A program made the position numbers and the translations under genes. Below, one piece after another: positions 8,249-17,465 of a DNA stretch of 64,000 nucleotides (its first letter is position 1; each line of letters begins with the position of its first letter). Source of the DNA: Taklimakanibacter lacteus (GTDB lineage Bacteria; Pseudomonadota; Alphaproteobacteria; Rhizobiales; Aestuariivirgaceae); contig QOZQ01000001.1 in NCBI GenBank assembly GCA_003576695.1, positions 62,001 to 126,000 of the forward strand, in the 5' to 3' direction. Under the pieces are notes generated by a model that worked only from the letters and a program-made list of their open reading frames with translations, did no database searches and was not told the DNA's origin.

Positions 8249-9451
8249 CTAGGCCTTCTCGATCGCCAGTGCCACGCCCTGGCCGACACCGACACAGAGC
8301 GTCACCAGAGCGCGTTTCGCGCCGCGCTGCTTGAGCTCGAGCGCGGCGGTGCCGGCGATGCGGGCGCCCGACGCGCCAAGCGGATGGCCGAGCGCGATGG
8401 CGCCGCCATTCGGATTGAAGCTCTCATCGCCGGCATCGATGCCGAGCGCGCGGGTGACGGCAAGAACCTGCGACGCGAAGGCCTCGTTCAGCTCGATCAC
8501 GTCGAAATCGGAAATCCTCAAACTGAGCCGCTCACGCAGTTTCGTGACGGCCGGAACCGGCCCCATGCCCATGATACGCGGCGCCACACCGGCGCTGGCC
8601 GCGCCGGTGATGCGCGCCCATGGTGTGAGACCATATTTCGCAATCGCCGTCTCCGACGCGATCAGCAAGGCGGCGGCGCCGTCATTGACGCCGGACGAAT
8701 TGCCGGCCGTGACGGTGCCCGCAGTGCGGAAAGGGGTCGGCAGTTTCGCCAGCTTCTCGACCGTCGTGCCGGCACGGGGATGCTCATCGACGGCGACCGA
8801 CAGGGTCTCGCTTTTCTTCTGTTGGACTGATACGGCGATGATCTCCTGCGCGAAGCGGCCGCTTTCCTGTGCCTTGACCGCGCGGGCCTGGCTTTGTGCC
8901 GCGTAAGCATCCTGGTCGGCGCGCGAGACCTGGTAGTCGGCAGCGACATTCTCGGCCGTCTCCGGCATGGAATCGATCCCATATTGCGCCTTCATTAATG
9001 GATTGACGAAGCGCCAGCCGATGGTCGTGTCATAAATCTCCGTCCCGCGCGCGAAAGCGGTCTCGGCCTTGGGCACCACGAAGGGTGCCCGCGACATGGA
9101 TTCGACGCCGCCGGCAATGACGAGATCGGCTTCGCCCGATTTGACCTGGCGCGCGGCGGCGATGACCGCATCGAGCCCCGACGCGCAGAGCCGGTTGACG
9201 GTCAGCCCGGGCACGGTGTCGGGCAGGCCCGCCAGCAAGGAGGCCATGCGCGCCACATTGCGGTTGTCCTCGCCCGCCTGATTGGCGCAGCCCAGGATCA
9301 CTTCGTCATAGGCGTCCGCATCGATGTTCTTGTGCCGCTCGATGAGGGCGCGGATGGGAAGGGAGGCCAGATCGTCGGTGCGCACCGAAGACAGCACGCC
9401 GCCATAGCGGCCGATCGGGGTGCGGATATAGTCGACAATGAAAGCCTGCAT
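8249..9451 (-). CDS. pcaF: acetyl-CoA acyltransferase, 3-oxoadipyl-CoA thiolase type
   Basis: A 400-residue thiolase. It has the acyl-enzyme Cys in NRLCASGLDAV (near residue 90), the NEAFA motif (ELNEAFASQVL), and the His and Cys of the C-terminal sites in GGAIALGHPLGASGARI and VTLCVGVGQGVAL. The N-terminus (IVDYIRTPIGRYGG) is characteristic of PcaF/PaaJ 3-oxoadipyl-CoA thiolases. It is tied to the upstream transporter by a one-base gap. No other beta-ketoadipate genes are present, so it may instead cleave the ring-derived 3-oxoacyl-CoA of the anthraniloyl-CoA pathway found elsewhere in the window. The symbol reflects the closest named type, not proven function. Confidence 0.85.
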   Translation of the reverse strand: MQAFIVDYIRTPIGRYGGVLSSVRTDDLASLPIRALIERHKNIDADAYDEVILGCANQAGEDNRNVARMASLLAGLPDTVPGLTVNRLCASGLDAVIAAARQVKSGEADLVIAGGVESMSRAPFVVPKAETAFARGTEIYDTTIGWRFVNPLMKAQYGIDSMPETAENVAADYQVSRADQDAYAAQSQARAVKAQESGRFAQEIIAVSVQQKKSETLSVAVDEHPRAGTTVEKLAKLPTPFRTAGTVTAGNSSGVNDGAAALLIASETAIAKYGLTPWARITGAASAGVAPRIMGMGPVPAVTKLRERLSLRISDFDVIELNEAFASQVLAVTRALGIDAGDESFNPNGGAIALGHPLGASGARIAGTAALELKQRGAKRALVTLCVGVGQGVALAIEKA

Positions 9452-9452
9452 C

Positions 9453-10277
9453 TCAGCTCTCCTTGAGCCAGCCATCGCTGACTTCCGGCAAGGGAATGGA
9501 ATCGCGCAGCAGCCTTGTATAGGCATGCTGCGGCTTTTCAAAGATCGCCGCCGTTGCGGCATCCTCGACGATCTCGCCCTTGCGCATGACGATGACGCGG
9601 TCGCAGAGCCGCCGCACCACCGACAGGTCATGGCTGATGAAGGCCATGGTGAAGCTCATCCGGCGGCGCAGATCCATGAGCAGATCGAGGATCTGCGCCT
9701 GGCTCGACACATCGAGTCCGGAAACGATCTCATCCGCCAGGATGAAGCGAGGCTTCAGCGCCACGGCACGGGCAATGCCGACGCGCTGGCGCTGGCCGCC
9801 CGATAGTTCATGCGGATAGCGGCCGGCGAAACTCTCAGGCAGGCCGACCTGCGCGAGAGCCTCATGGGCGAGCTTTCGGGCTTCGCTTCCGTCTCTCGCG
9901 ACGTTGTGCAGCAGAAGCGGCGAGGCGATGATGGCGCCCACCGTCTTGCGTGGATTGAGCGAGGAGAACGGATCCTGGAAGATGATCTGGAGATCGCGGC
10001 GCAAGGGGCGCATGGCCTCGTCATCGAGCCTGGCAATGTCGCGCCCGGCAAAGACGATGCTGCCGCGATCGGGCTTCAAGAGGCGGACCAAGGTACGGCC
10101 GAGCGAGGTCTTGCCCGATCCCGATTCACCCACAATGCCGGTGATGGCGCCCTCGGGAAGAGCGAAGGAGAGACCCTTGAGGATCTCGATGCGTGGCGCG
10201 GCGCCGAAGAGCGGCTTGCGGGTGAGATCAGGCAAGGTGAGATAGAGGTCTCTCGCCTGGAACAGCGCCTCAGCCAT
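9453..10277 (-). CDS. ABC transporter ATP-binding protein, OppF/DppF type
   Basis: A 274-residue ATPase of the peptide/nickel ABC family. Walker A GESGSGKT near residue 51, IIFQDPFSSLNPR Q-loop, signature LSGGQRQR and Walker B FILADEIVSGLD are all seen. The C-terminal EKPQHAYTRLL segment is typical of OppD/OppF proteins. The start at 10277 overlaps the end of the partner ATPase by 8 bases. It supplies half of the ATPase dimer for the importer encoded at 9453-14724. The C-terminal peptide ends one base before the thiolase ATG. Confidence 0.9.
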   Translation of the reverse strand: MAEALFQARDLYLTLPDLTRKPLFGAAPRIEILKGLSFALPEGAITGIVGESGSGKTSLGRTLVRLLKPDRGSIVFAGRDIARLDDEAMRPLRRDLQIIFQDPFSSLNPRKTVGAIIASPLLLHNVARDGSEARKLAHEALAQVGLPESFAGRYPHELSGGQRQRVGIARAVALKPRFILADEIVSGLDVSSQAQILDLLMDLRRRMSFTMAFISHDLSVVRRLCDRVIVMRKGEIVEDAATAAIFEKPQHAYTRLLRDSIPLPEVSDGWLKES

Positions 10278-11157
10278 GGTGGCGCTCCTTCAGCCAGGCC
10301 GCATCGGTGTCGGCCACTTCGCGCGCCAGTGCCGCGAGCAGCTCGGGCGAGGCGGGCTTGAGCGACTCATCCGGGCGGTCATAGCGCGGTGTCGCCGCCA
10401 TCAATGCCCGCGTATAGGCATGCTGTGGTTTCTCGAAGAGCTGGCGCACGCTTGCCTGCTCCACGACCTTGCCAGCATAGAGCACGCTCGCCGTCTGGCA
10501 TAATTTGGCGACGACGCCGAGATTATGCGTGATGAAGAGCAAAGCGGTGCCGTGGCGCGCCTGCATGTCGGCAATGAGCGCCAGGATCTGCTTCTGCACC
10601 GTGACATCAAGCGCCGTCGTCGGCTCGTCGGCGACGATGAGACGGGGCTCGGCGGCAAAGGCCGCGGCGATGAGGACGCGCTGGCGCATGCCGCCCGACA
10701 ATTCATGCGGGTAAAGGCGCAGCACCCGCTCGGGCTCGGCGATCTTCACCTCGCCGAGGAGCGCCAGAGCGCGGGCGCGCGCTTCATTCGTCTTCATGCC
10801 CAGAATGTGGATCAGCCGGTCGGTGATCTGCGGCTCGATGCGGCGCGAGGGATTGAGGGCCGTGAGCGGGTCCTGCGGGATGAAGGCGGCACGCTTGCCG
10901 ATGAAGCTGCGGCGCGGCCCCTGCGACATGGCGTTGAGATCTTCGCCGGCGAGCGCCACGCGCCCTTCGAGGATTTCGATCGAATTGGGCAATATGCCGA
11001 AGACGGCGCGCGCGATCATGCTCTTGCCGGCGCCCGATTCACCGACCAGCGCGTGGACCTCGCCGGGATTGACCTTGATCGACACGCGGCGCAGCAGGCG
11101 CGCGCCTTCACGGAGCGCGACACTCAGGCCCTCTATGTCGAGATAGGGCGCCGTCAT
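10270..11157 (-). CDS. ABC transporter ATP-binding protein, OppD/DppD type
   Basis: A 295-residue peptide-family ATPase. It shows Walker A GESGAGKS, a Q-loop at FIPQDPLTALNPS, signature LSGGMRQR and Walker B LIVADEPTTALD. The typical EKPQHAYTRALMAATPR C-terminal region is present. The ATG at 11157 overlaps the stop of the second permease (ATGA). It forms the heterodimeric motor with the OppF-type subunit. Confidence 0.9.
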   Translation of the reverse strand: MTAPYLDIEGLSVALREGARLLRRVSIKVNPGEVHALVGESGAGKSMIARAVFGILPNSIEILEGRVALAGEDLNAMSQGPRRSFIGKRAAFIPQDPLTALNPSRRIEPQITDRLIHILGMKTNEARARALALLGEVKIAEPERVLRLYPHELSGGMRQRVLIAAAFAAEPRLIVADEPTTALDVTVQKQILALIADMQARHGTALLFITHNLGVVAKLCQTASVLYAGKVVEQASVRQLFEKPQHAYTRALMAATPRYDRPDESLKPASPELLAALAREVADTDAAWLKERHHG

Positions 11158-12002
11158 CTGAGCACCGGGTCGAAACGTTCCTTCAGCCCTTCGCCGAACT
11201 GGCTGAAGGCAAGGACGGTCAGGAACAGGGCGATCATCGGAAAGACCAGCACCCACCAGGCCTGGTAGATGATGCCGCGCCCTTCCGCGATCATGCTGCC
11301 CCAGGTCGCCTGGTCGGTCGAGACCGAGAGATTGACATAAGAGAGGATGGCCTCGACGATCACCGCGATGCCCATTTCAAGCGACAGCAAAACGATGATC
11401 GCCGGCAGCACATTGGGCAACACTTCGCGGAAGAGCGTCGCCAGGGAGGTGCGGCCCATGGCGCGGGCACTTTCGACATAATCCATCCGGCGCTGCTGCA
11501 TCGTCTCGGCACGCACCACGCGGCAGAAGCGGGTCCAGTCGATGATGGCGATGGCGATGATCACCGACTGCAGGCTCGGATTGAAGAAAGCGACCAGCAG
11601 GATCGAGAGCAGGACCGGCGGGAAAGCCATCCAGATGTCGACGATGCGCGAGATGATGCGGTCGGCCCAGCCGCCGAAGAAGCCGGCGAGCAGGCCGAGG
11701 GCCGAACCCAGGATGCAGGCGGCGAGACCCGCGCCCATGGCGACAATGAGCGCCGGGCGTGTCGCCGAGATGAGGCGGGACAGCACATCGCGGCCGAGGC
11801 TGTCGGTGCCGAGGAGATAACCCGGCTCGTGGCCGGCTATCCAGGCCGGCGGCAATTTGCCGAGCATCAGGTCCTGGGCCAGGGGATCATGCGGCGAGAT
11901 CAAAGGCGCGAAGATCGCGGCAAGTGCTATGAGCGTGAGCCACCCGCCCGAGAGCCACAGGCGAGGCCCGGTCCTGACCGTGATGGCGCGCGCGTCAGCC
12001 AT
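11154..12002 (-). CDS. ABC transporter permease, DppC type
   Basis: A 282-residue inner-membrane permease with the N-terminal OppC/DppC membrane segment (WLTLIALAAIFAPLISP), the GTDSLGRDVLSRL motif and an EAA loop at ESARAMGRTSLATLFREVLPN. The ATG at 12002 is chosen because it overlaps the preceding stop by 8 bases; a farther upstream start at 12029 would overlap more and lacks support. It pairs with the DppB-type subunit. Confidence 0.88.
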   Translation of the reverse strand: MADARAITVRTGPRLWLSGGWLTLIALAAIFAPLISPHDPLAQDLMLGKLPPAWIAGHEPGYLLGTDSLGRDVLSRLISATRPALIVAMGAGLAACILGSALGLLAGFFGGWADRIISRIVDIWMAFPPVLLSILLVAFFNPSLQSVIIAIAIIDWTRFCRVVRAETMQQRRMDYVESARAMGRTSLATLFREVLPNVLPAIIVLLSLEMGIAVIVEAILSYVNLSVSTDQATWGSMIAEGRGIIYQAWWVLVFPMIALFLTVLAFSQFGEGLKERFDPVLR

Positions 12003-12999
12003 GGCGGAGCCTCGGATTGAGCAGCGCATAGCTCAGATCGACCAGCAGATTGATGGCGACGAAGAGCAGAGCGAAGACAAGGACGATGCCCTGGATCAGC
12101 GGCAGGTCGCGGTTGATCACCGCATCGATCGCCATATTGCCGAGGCCCTCATAGGAGAAGAGCCGCTCGACGATCACCGTGCCGCCGATCAGGAAGGTGA
12201 ATTGCACGCCGGCCAGCGTCAGGGTCGGGATGACGGCATTACGCAAGGCTTCCGAGAGCAGCACGCGCGTCTCCGAGAAGCCCTTGGTGCGGGCCAGCAT
12301 CACATAGTCCTGCTGCATCGCCTCCTTGAGCGAGGTCTTGAGAAGCTGGGCGATGACGGCGGCGAGCGGCAAGGCCAGCGCCAATGCCGGCATCAGCATG
12401 TGGCGCAGGAGATCGAGCAGGATGTCGAGGCGCAGGCGCAATAGGCTCTCGATCAGATAGAAGCCCGAGACGAAAGGCAGATCGAGGGTGGGCGAGACGC
12501 GGCCCGATATGGCGAAGACCGGGAAGGCGACGCCGAAGAGCAAGATGAGGGTCAGGCCCCAGAGGAAATCCGGCATGGCGAGGCTCGCGCCATTGGCGAG
12601 GTCGATGCCGGTCTCGGCGGCGGTGCCGCGGAAGCGCGCCGCGGTGATGGCGAGCGCCCCGCCCAGAGCGACGGCGATGAGAAGCGCCAGGGTCGCGAGT
12701 TCCAGCGTCGCCGGCAGGCGGCCGAAGATGAGCCCCATCACATCCTGGCGCAACGAGATGGAGGTGCCGAAATCGCCCTGCAAGGCGCGGCCGAGCCAGA
12801 TCCAGAATTGCGTCAGGATCGGCTTGTCGAGGCCATAATGGGCGGTGAGGAGGGCGATGTCGGCGTCGGACGCGCCCGGCGGCAGCATCATGGCGATCGG
12901 ATTGCCGGGAACGACGCGCACCAGGATGAAGACGATAAAGGCCACGCCGAACAGCGTGACCATAGTGGAGCCGATGCGGATCAGCAGATTTCGGCCCAT
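11995..12999 (-). CDS. ABC transporter permease, DppB type
   Basis: A 334-residue permease with the DppB-type N-terminus (IGSTMVTLFGVAFIVFILVR, then VVPGNP) and an EAA loop at LARTKGFSETRVLLSEALRNA. It forms the translocation pore with the DppC-type subunit. The 192-base gap to the binding-protein gene holds a palindromic repeat (13026-13182). Confidence 0.9.
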   Translation of the reverse strand: MGRNLLIRIGSTMVTLFGVAFIVFILVRVVPGNPIAMMLPPGASDADIALLTAHYGLDKPILTQFWIWLGRALQGDFGTSISLRQDVMGLIFGRLPATLELATLALLIAVALGGALAITAARFRGTAAETGIDLANGASLAMPDFLWGLTLILLFGVAFPVFAISGRVSPTLDLPFVSGFYLIESLLRLRLDILLDLLRHMLMPALALALPLAAVIAQLLKTSLKEAMQQDYVMLARTKGFSETRVLLSEALRNAVIPTLTLAGVQFTFLIGGTVIVERLFSYEGLGNMAIDAVINRDLPLIQGIVLVFALLFVAINLLVDLSYALLNPRLRHG

Positions 13000-13025
13000 A
13001 CCAATTCAGACCTTGCATCATTTTT

Positions 13026-13182
13026 CCCCTTCGCCCGCGCGCAGCGTGGGAGAAGGTGCCCGAAGGGCGGATGAGGGCTCTTTCTTACAGCGAGTCTCGA
13101 TCTCAAAAATATACCTGCTGAGGCAAAGAGCCCTCACCCGGCCTTCGGCCACCCTCTCCCATCCTTCGGACGGGAGAGGGGG
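13026..13182. repeat. double-hairpin intergenic element (family B, copy 1)
   Basis: A 157-base element bounded by two hairpins (CCCCTTCGCCCGCG to GTGGGAGAAGG, and CCCTCTCCCATCC to GGACGGGAGAGGG), with GGGCTCTTT and AAAGAGCCC forming a further inverted pair inside. Related copies are at 17466-17625, 19781-20007 and 63861 to the window end. It separates the binding-protein gene from the permeases. Confidence 0.85.
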
Positions 13183-13191
13183 AATTTTGAT

Positions 13192-14724
13192 TTAGGCCGG
13201 TGACATCAGCGCTGGCAAGAGCGCGCCTGAGACATGCGGCGTGACCTTGACCGACTTGGCATGGATGATCGGCTGCACATATTGCAACAATGGGATCACA
13301 TAGCCCTGCTCGGCGATGTATTTGTCGACCGCCTTCCAGCCCTCGATGCGCCTGGTCTCGTCCTTCTCGCCCCACAGCGGGATGATCATGTCGATGAGGT
13401 CCTTCGAGTCCCATACCGAATGCGGGCTCGGGCCGAACATGGCGAAGCCGGTCGAGGTGGTGGGATCGCCGATCGAATTGCCCCAGTTGTAGAAGGCGGC
13501 CGGCGCCAGCGTGTCGGCGCCACGCAATTCATAATGCTTGGCGATCTCATAGATCTCGATCTCGGCCTCGATGCCGACCTTGCGCCACATGCCGACGATC
13601 GCCTGGATCATCTCATAATCCTTGGGCTTGAAGCCCTTGGTGGTCTGGATCTTGAACTTCACCGGCTTGTCGGGGCCGAAGCCCGAGGCGGCAAGCAATT
13701 GCTTCGCCTTCTCCGGATCGTAGCCGACCTTGATCGAGGCATCGTAGGCCGCATATTGCGGCGTCTCCAGCGTGTCGATCGGAATGCCATAGCCATTGAG
13801 CAGGCGGTCGATGATGAGCTTCTTGTCGATCGCGTGATGGGCGGCGAGGCGGACATTCTTGTCGAGCATCACATCGATGTCGTTCAGGAAGATCATGCCG
13901 ATATCGGAGATCGGCGTGGTGATGCCGGCAAGGCCGTCCTTGGCCTTCAGGCGGTCGAACTCGTCATAGGGGATTTCGAGCGTCACCTGCGAGGAGCCGG
14001 ATTCGACTTCCGCCACGCGGCTCGATGAATCGGGCACGAATTTGATGATGACGGTTTCGAAAGCGGGCTTGCCGCCCCAGTAATTCGGATTGGCCTTGAG
14101 GCGCACGAAGGCGTTGCGCTCGAACTTCTCCATCATATAGGGGCCGGTGCCGATCGGCGCCTTCTCGAAGCCTTCGGCGCCCACTTTCTCGTAATAGGCC
14201 TTGGGCAGCACATAGCCGGTGAGGAAGGACATCCATTTGAACAGGACCGGCTCGAACTCCTTCACATCGGCGGTGATCTTGTTGCCCTCGACCTTGAAGT
14301 TGCCGATCTTGCTCCACACGAACTGGATCGGGTTGCCGGTCTCAGGCTTGCCGGCACGCTCAAGCGACCAGGCGACGTCCTCGGCGGTGAAGGGCGAGCC
14401 GTCATGCCAGGTGACGCCGTCCCTCACTTCCATCATGATCTTCGATCTGTCGTCGTTCCATCCCCATTTGGTGACGAGGCCCGGCGCGAAAGAGAGGTCG
14501 GGATTCTGCGCGATATACATGTCGAAGACCGACTGATAGATCGCCTGGATGGTCGGGTTGACGGCCGAGGGGCCGACGGTCGGGTCCCAGGAGGGCAAGT
14601 TCACATTATAGGAGATGGTGAGCTCGGAGCCTTGCGCTGAAACAGTTGCGCCGGGCAGACCGGCCACCAGTGCCGCACCGCCAGCCAAGCCGAATTTCAA
14701 CAGATCACGTCTGGATGTCGTCAT
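13192..14724 (-). CDS. peptide-type ABC transporter substrate-binding protein
   Basis: A 510-residue periplasmic binding protein of family 5 (DppA/OppA type). The N-terminus has a Tat motif (TSRRDLLKFG, residues 3-12) and signal region ending around AQG at residue 32. The body contains the family pattern VRDGVTWHDGSPFTAEDVAW and SLERAGKPETGNPI. The start at 14724 is supported by GGGAGAGGAAC just upstream. The substrate is unknown. A palindrome shared with the anthranilate-pathway operons lies 47 bases before the gene, so a tryptophan- or indole-related compound is a reasonable guess. Confidence 0.88.
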   Translation of the reverse strand: MTTSRRDLLKFGLAGGAALVAGLPGATVSAQGSELTISYNVNLPSWDPTVGPSAVNPTIQAIYQSVFDMYIAQNPDLSFAPGLVTKWGWNDDRSKIMMEVRDGVTWHDGSPFTAEDVAWSLERAGKPETGNPIQFVWSKIGNFKVEGNKITADVKEFEPVLFKWMSFLTGYVLPKAYYEKVGAEGFEKAPIGTGPYMMEKFERNAFVRLKANPNYWGGKPAFETVIIKFVPDSSSRVAEVESGSSQVTLEIPYDEFDRLKAKDGLAGITTPISDIGMIFLNDIDVMLDKNVRLAAHHAIDKKLIIDRLLNGYGIPIDTLETPQYAAYDASIKVGYDPEKAKQLLAASGFGPDKPVKFKIQTTKGFKPKDYEMIQAIVGMWRKVGIEAEIEIYEIAKHYELRGADTLAPAAFYNWGNSIGDPTTSTGFAMFGPSPHSVWDSKDLIDMIIPLWGEKDETRRIEGWKAVDKYIAEQGYVIPLLQYVQPIIHAKSVKVTPHVSGALLPALMSPA

Positions 14725-14770
14725 GTTCCTCTCCCTGTCGCCCTGTTTGCCGGGCATCACCTGTTGCAAG

Positions 14771-14791
14771 ATACTTTAGGTCTAAAATAAA
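14771..14791. promoter_or_regulatory. candidate regulon operator, upstream of transporter/thiolase operon
   Basis: The site contains TTTAG, two bases, then CTAAA, flanked as ATAC and AATAA. It matches the site at 24214-24234 (opposite orientation) at about 16 of 21 positions and resembles those at 47632 and 49465. It sits upstream of the binding-protein gene on the minus strand. Confidence 0.55.
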
Positions 14792-14891
14792 ACCCCCGCA
14801 AGGGCAGGCGCATTCCCTCACTGGCGCGTTTCCTATCGCCAAAGTCGAGCAACCCCGGATCGGGTCCGGGGCAAGCTTTGGCGGGAAGCGC

Positions 14892-16460
14892 TCATTTGGC
14901 CAGCATCTTCGCCAGCATGAAACCCGACCCGGCGCCGACACCGGCGCCCGGCCAGGTCGAGGCGCCGACGAGATAGAGTCCCTCGACCGGCGTTTTGTAA
15001 CGCGACCATCCGGCCACCGGCCGGAACAGGAAATTCTGGCTCAGATGATGGCTGCCGCCCAGATTGTCGCCGCCCAAGAGATTGGGATTCTCGCTTTCGA
15101 GATCGAGCGGCGAGAAGACGGCGCGGCCCAGGACCTTGCCGCCGAAGCCCGGCGCATAGGATTCGAGAATGCCCATCACCCGGTCGGCATAGGCTTCCTT
15201 GACCGCGGCCCAGTCGGTGCCGGTGATCCGGTTCAGGGCATCGCCGCGAATAGAGGCCGGAACGACGCGCACCTGCAGCTAGAGAATGTGCTTACCTTCC
15301 GGCGCGCGGCTCGGGTCAATGGCGGTGGGCTGGCCCACCACGACGACCGGCTCTCCCGGCAGCAATCCGGCCAGCGCCTCATTATATGTACGGCTCATCA
15401 TGTCGAGCGAAGGGGCGAGATGGACATAGGCGAAGCGCTTGAGCTCCTCTCCGGCCGTCCAGTCAGGCAGATCCCCGCAAGCGATGTGGATCATCATGGT
15501 GCCGGGGCCGGGCCGGAAGCTCTTCATGCGCTGGTCGATCTCTGCATTGCCGCTGCCGCCCGGCAACAATCTGCCGAAGACAGTCTGCGGGAGCGCATTG
15601 GCGATCACCGCGCGCTTTGCCGTGAATATGCGGCCATCAACCAGCGTGACACCCGCGGCCCGATTGCCGTTCCGGTCGATGCGCAGGACCTCGGCATCGA
15701 GATGGATCTCGCCGCCCAGCTCCTGCAAATAGCCGGTCAGCGCCTTGATCATGACATCGGCGCCGCCTTTGCCCAGCGCCATGCCGAAAGCCTGGTCGGC
15801 CATGGCTTCGAGATAGGGGAAGAGCGCGCCCCCCGCTATATCGGGTGAGAAATCGAGATGCATGCCCCAGGCGGCGAGCGTCGCCTTGATCTTCCCGGAC
15901 TCGAAATTCTGATCGAGGAAGGCGCGGGGAGACGACACGAGCAGCCGCAGTGTGTCGATGATCCATGAGAGACCTTGCGCGCGCCAGGCTTTCCAGCCGA
16001 TCGACAGGAGATCACGCGAGGGCATCGGGCTGCCGAGGAGCGAGAATATATGCGGCGCGTCGCGGCCGAAGCTCTCGCTCATGCGCCGCCAGGTCTCGCC
16101 ATCCGAGGCTGAGAGAGACGTGGCGCGGGCAATGTTCTTCGTCCTGTCCTGCGAGACGCCGAACCAGCTCCGATCGGCGAAAGGCGTGGCGAAGCAATCA
16201 CTGGCGCCGGCGAAGGCCAGTCCATGCCGCATCAGCGCCTCGCCATGCAGGCGCATGAAGGATGAGCCCGCGAAGAGGCCCAGATTCATGGCGAAGAGGT
16301 CATGGCGGAAGCCGGGAAGCGTCACCTCCCGCGTCTGGACAGCGCCACCCGGCATCTTGTTGCGCTCGAAGACGCCCACCTTCCAGCCGTGCCTGGCCAG
16401 ATGAACCGCCGCGGCCAGGCCATTATGGCCGCTGCCGATAATGATGGCGTCATAGCTCAT
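14892..16460 (-). pseudogene. phytoene-dehydrogenase-like FAD oxidoreductase with in-frame amber codon
   Basis: Reading from the ATG at 16460 gives an NAD(P)/FAD oxidoreductase (GSGHNGLAAAVHLARHGW, residues 9-26; GGGAV-like FAD region PGGAVQTRE). The frame stops at TAG (complement of CTA, 15279-15281) and continues in the same frame to 14892 with the family C-terminus (GASTWPGAGVGAGSGFMLA). In the neighbouring paralogue at 17654-19234 the matching residue is Trp (PEGAAIL-W-LQ versus PEGKHIL-stop-LQ), so a single TGG to TAG change explains the break. Without the stop it would be about 522 residues, normal for the family. It could be a recent inactivation, a sequencing error or a suppressed codon. 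Confidence 0.8.
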
Positions 16461-16475
16461 GCATTTCCTTCCCAG

Positions 16476-16500
16476 GGCATATACTGGCATATGCATATAA
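16476..16500. promoter_or_regulatory. AT-rich palindrome in divergent promoter region
   Basis: GGCATAT occurs twice in direct orientation (from 16476 and 16486) and overlaps the perfect palindrome ATATGCATAT (16489-16498). It lies just upstream of the FAD oxidoreductase start at 16460 and faces the cyclase gene at 16669. It is a candidate operator for the MarR protein encoded at 19239, by position only. Confidence 0.35.
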
Positions 16501-16590
16501 TCTGTCCATGAGATTCCTCTGCAAAGGGAATTATGGCCAAATGTTACTTGCAATTGCATGCTTTGGGCATAGGATGCGGGCATAGGTTTG

Positions 16591-16638
16591 GCGCGTGATC
16601 GGACGGAAAACCGGTATCCCCTTTTCCTGATCACGCGC
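16591..16638. repeat. palindromic element with GAAAACCGG core (family D, copy 1)
   Basis: Perfect 10-base arms, GCGCGTGATC (16591-16600) and GATCACGCGC (16629-16638), enclose a core with GGAAAACCGG and CTTTTCC. This matches a short repeat scattered in many Hyphomicrobiales genomes; a second relative is at 33481-33525. It lies in the leader of the cyclase-family gene. Confidence 0.7.
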
Positions 16639-16668
16639 TGAATTAAAAAACCGCAGCGGAGGAGCAGG

Positions 16669-17454
16669 ATGGCGCAGAAAGATCTCACTTCATTGGCCGA
16701 AGCCCTTTTGTCGGGATCCGTCGAGGTCATCGATCTCTCGGCCCCTCTCGGCCCCGACACGCCCTTGATCAAACTGCCGCCCGAGATCGGCAAGAACACG
16801 CCCAAGATCGAGGTGCACAATATTTCCAACTATGACCAGAACGGCCCCTTCTGGTCATGGAACTGGCTCAAGCTCGGTGAGCATTCGGGCACGCATTTCG
16901 ATGCGCCGGTGCACTGGATCTCCGGCAAGGATTATCGCGACGGCTCGACCGACAAGATCCCGGCGAAGAATTTCGTCGCCCCCGCCAATGTCATCGACTG
17001 CAGCGCCGAAGCGAAGAAGAACCCGGATTTCCTGCTCTCGGCCGATGGCGTGCGCGCCTGGGAGAAGAAGCATGGCGATATCGCCAAGGGCACATGGGTG
17101 CTGATGCGCACCGACTGGTACACGCGCAATGGCAGCGAGAAGGATTTCCTCAATGCCGATGACAAGGGGCCGCATTCGCCGGGCCCGACTGCCGACTGCA
17201 TCGAATATATATTGTCGAAAGGCGCCATTGGCTGGGGCAGCGAAACGGTCGGCACCGATGCGGGCTCGGCCGGCGGCATGACGCCGCCTTTCCCGGCCCA
17301 TACCCTGATGCACAAGTCGAACCGCTACGGGCTCGCGAGCCTGTGCAATCTCGACAAGCTGCCGCCCAAGGGCGCGATCCTGATCGCCGCGCCGCTCAAG
17401 ATCGTCAACGGCACCGGCAGCCCGTTGCGCGTCCTGGCGCTGGTCGCGCGCTGA
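16669..17454 (+). CDS. cyclase family metal-dependent hydrolase (isatin hydrolase / kynurenine formamidase fold)
   Basis: A 261-residue protein with the family metal-binding motif HSGTHFDAPVHW (near residue 70). Members hydrolyse amide or lactam bonds using Mn or Zn: KynB cleaves N-formylkynurenine, isatin hydrolase opens isatin to isatinate. The length, about 260 residues, is nearer isatin hydrolases than the shorter KynB proteins (about 210). GGAGGAGCAGG precedes the ATG. Neighbours are FAD oxidoreductases and a MarR regulator, then an indolepyruvate-type oxidoreductase. No other formamidase gene accompanies kynU and kynA at 51-53 kb, so it might fill that step. Family is secure; the exact substrate is open. 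Confidence 0.85.
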   Translation: MAQKDLTSLAEALLSGSVEVIDLSAPLGPDTPLIKLPPEIGKNTPKIEVHNISNYDQNGPFWSWNWLKLGEHSGTHFDAPVHWISGKDYRDGSTDKIPAKNFVAPANVIDCSAEAKKNPDFLLSADGVRAWEKKHGDIAKGTWVLMRTDWYTRNGSEKDFLNADDKGPHSPGPTADCIEYILSKGAIGWGSETVGTDAGSAGGMTPPFPAHTLMHKSNRYGLASLCNLDKLPPKGAILIAAPLKIVNGTGSPLRVLALVAR

Positions 17455-17465
17455 GAAATTTAGTT

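Noticed and set aside
8249-9451. Beta-ketoadipate (pca) pathway locus
   Set aside because: Only the thiolase is present; no pcaIJ, pcaD or protocatechuate genes accompany it.
15279-15281. TAG read as pyrrolysine or programmed readthrough
   Set aside because: The paralogue has Trp here, not a methyltransferase active site, and no pyl genes are in the window; a point nonsense change is simpler.
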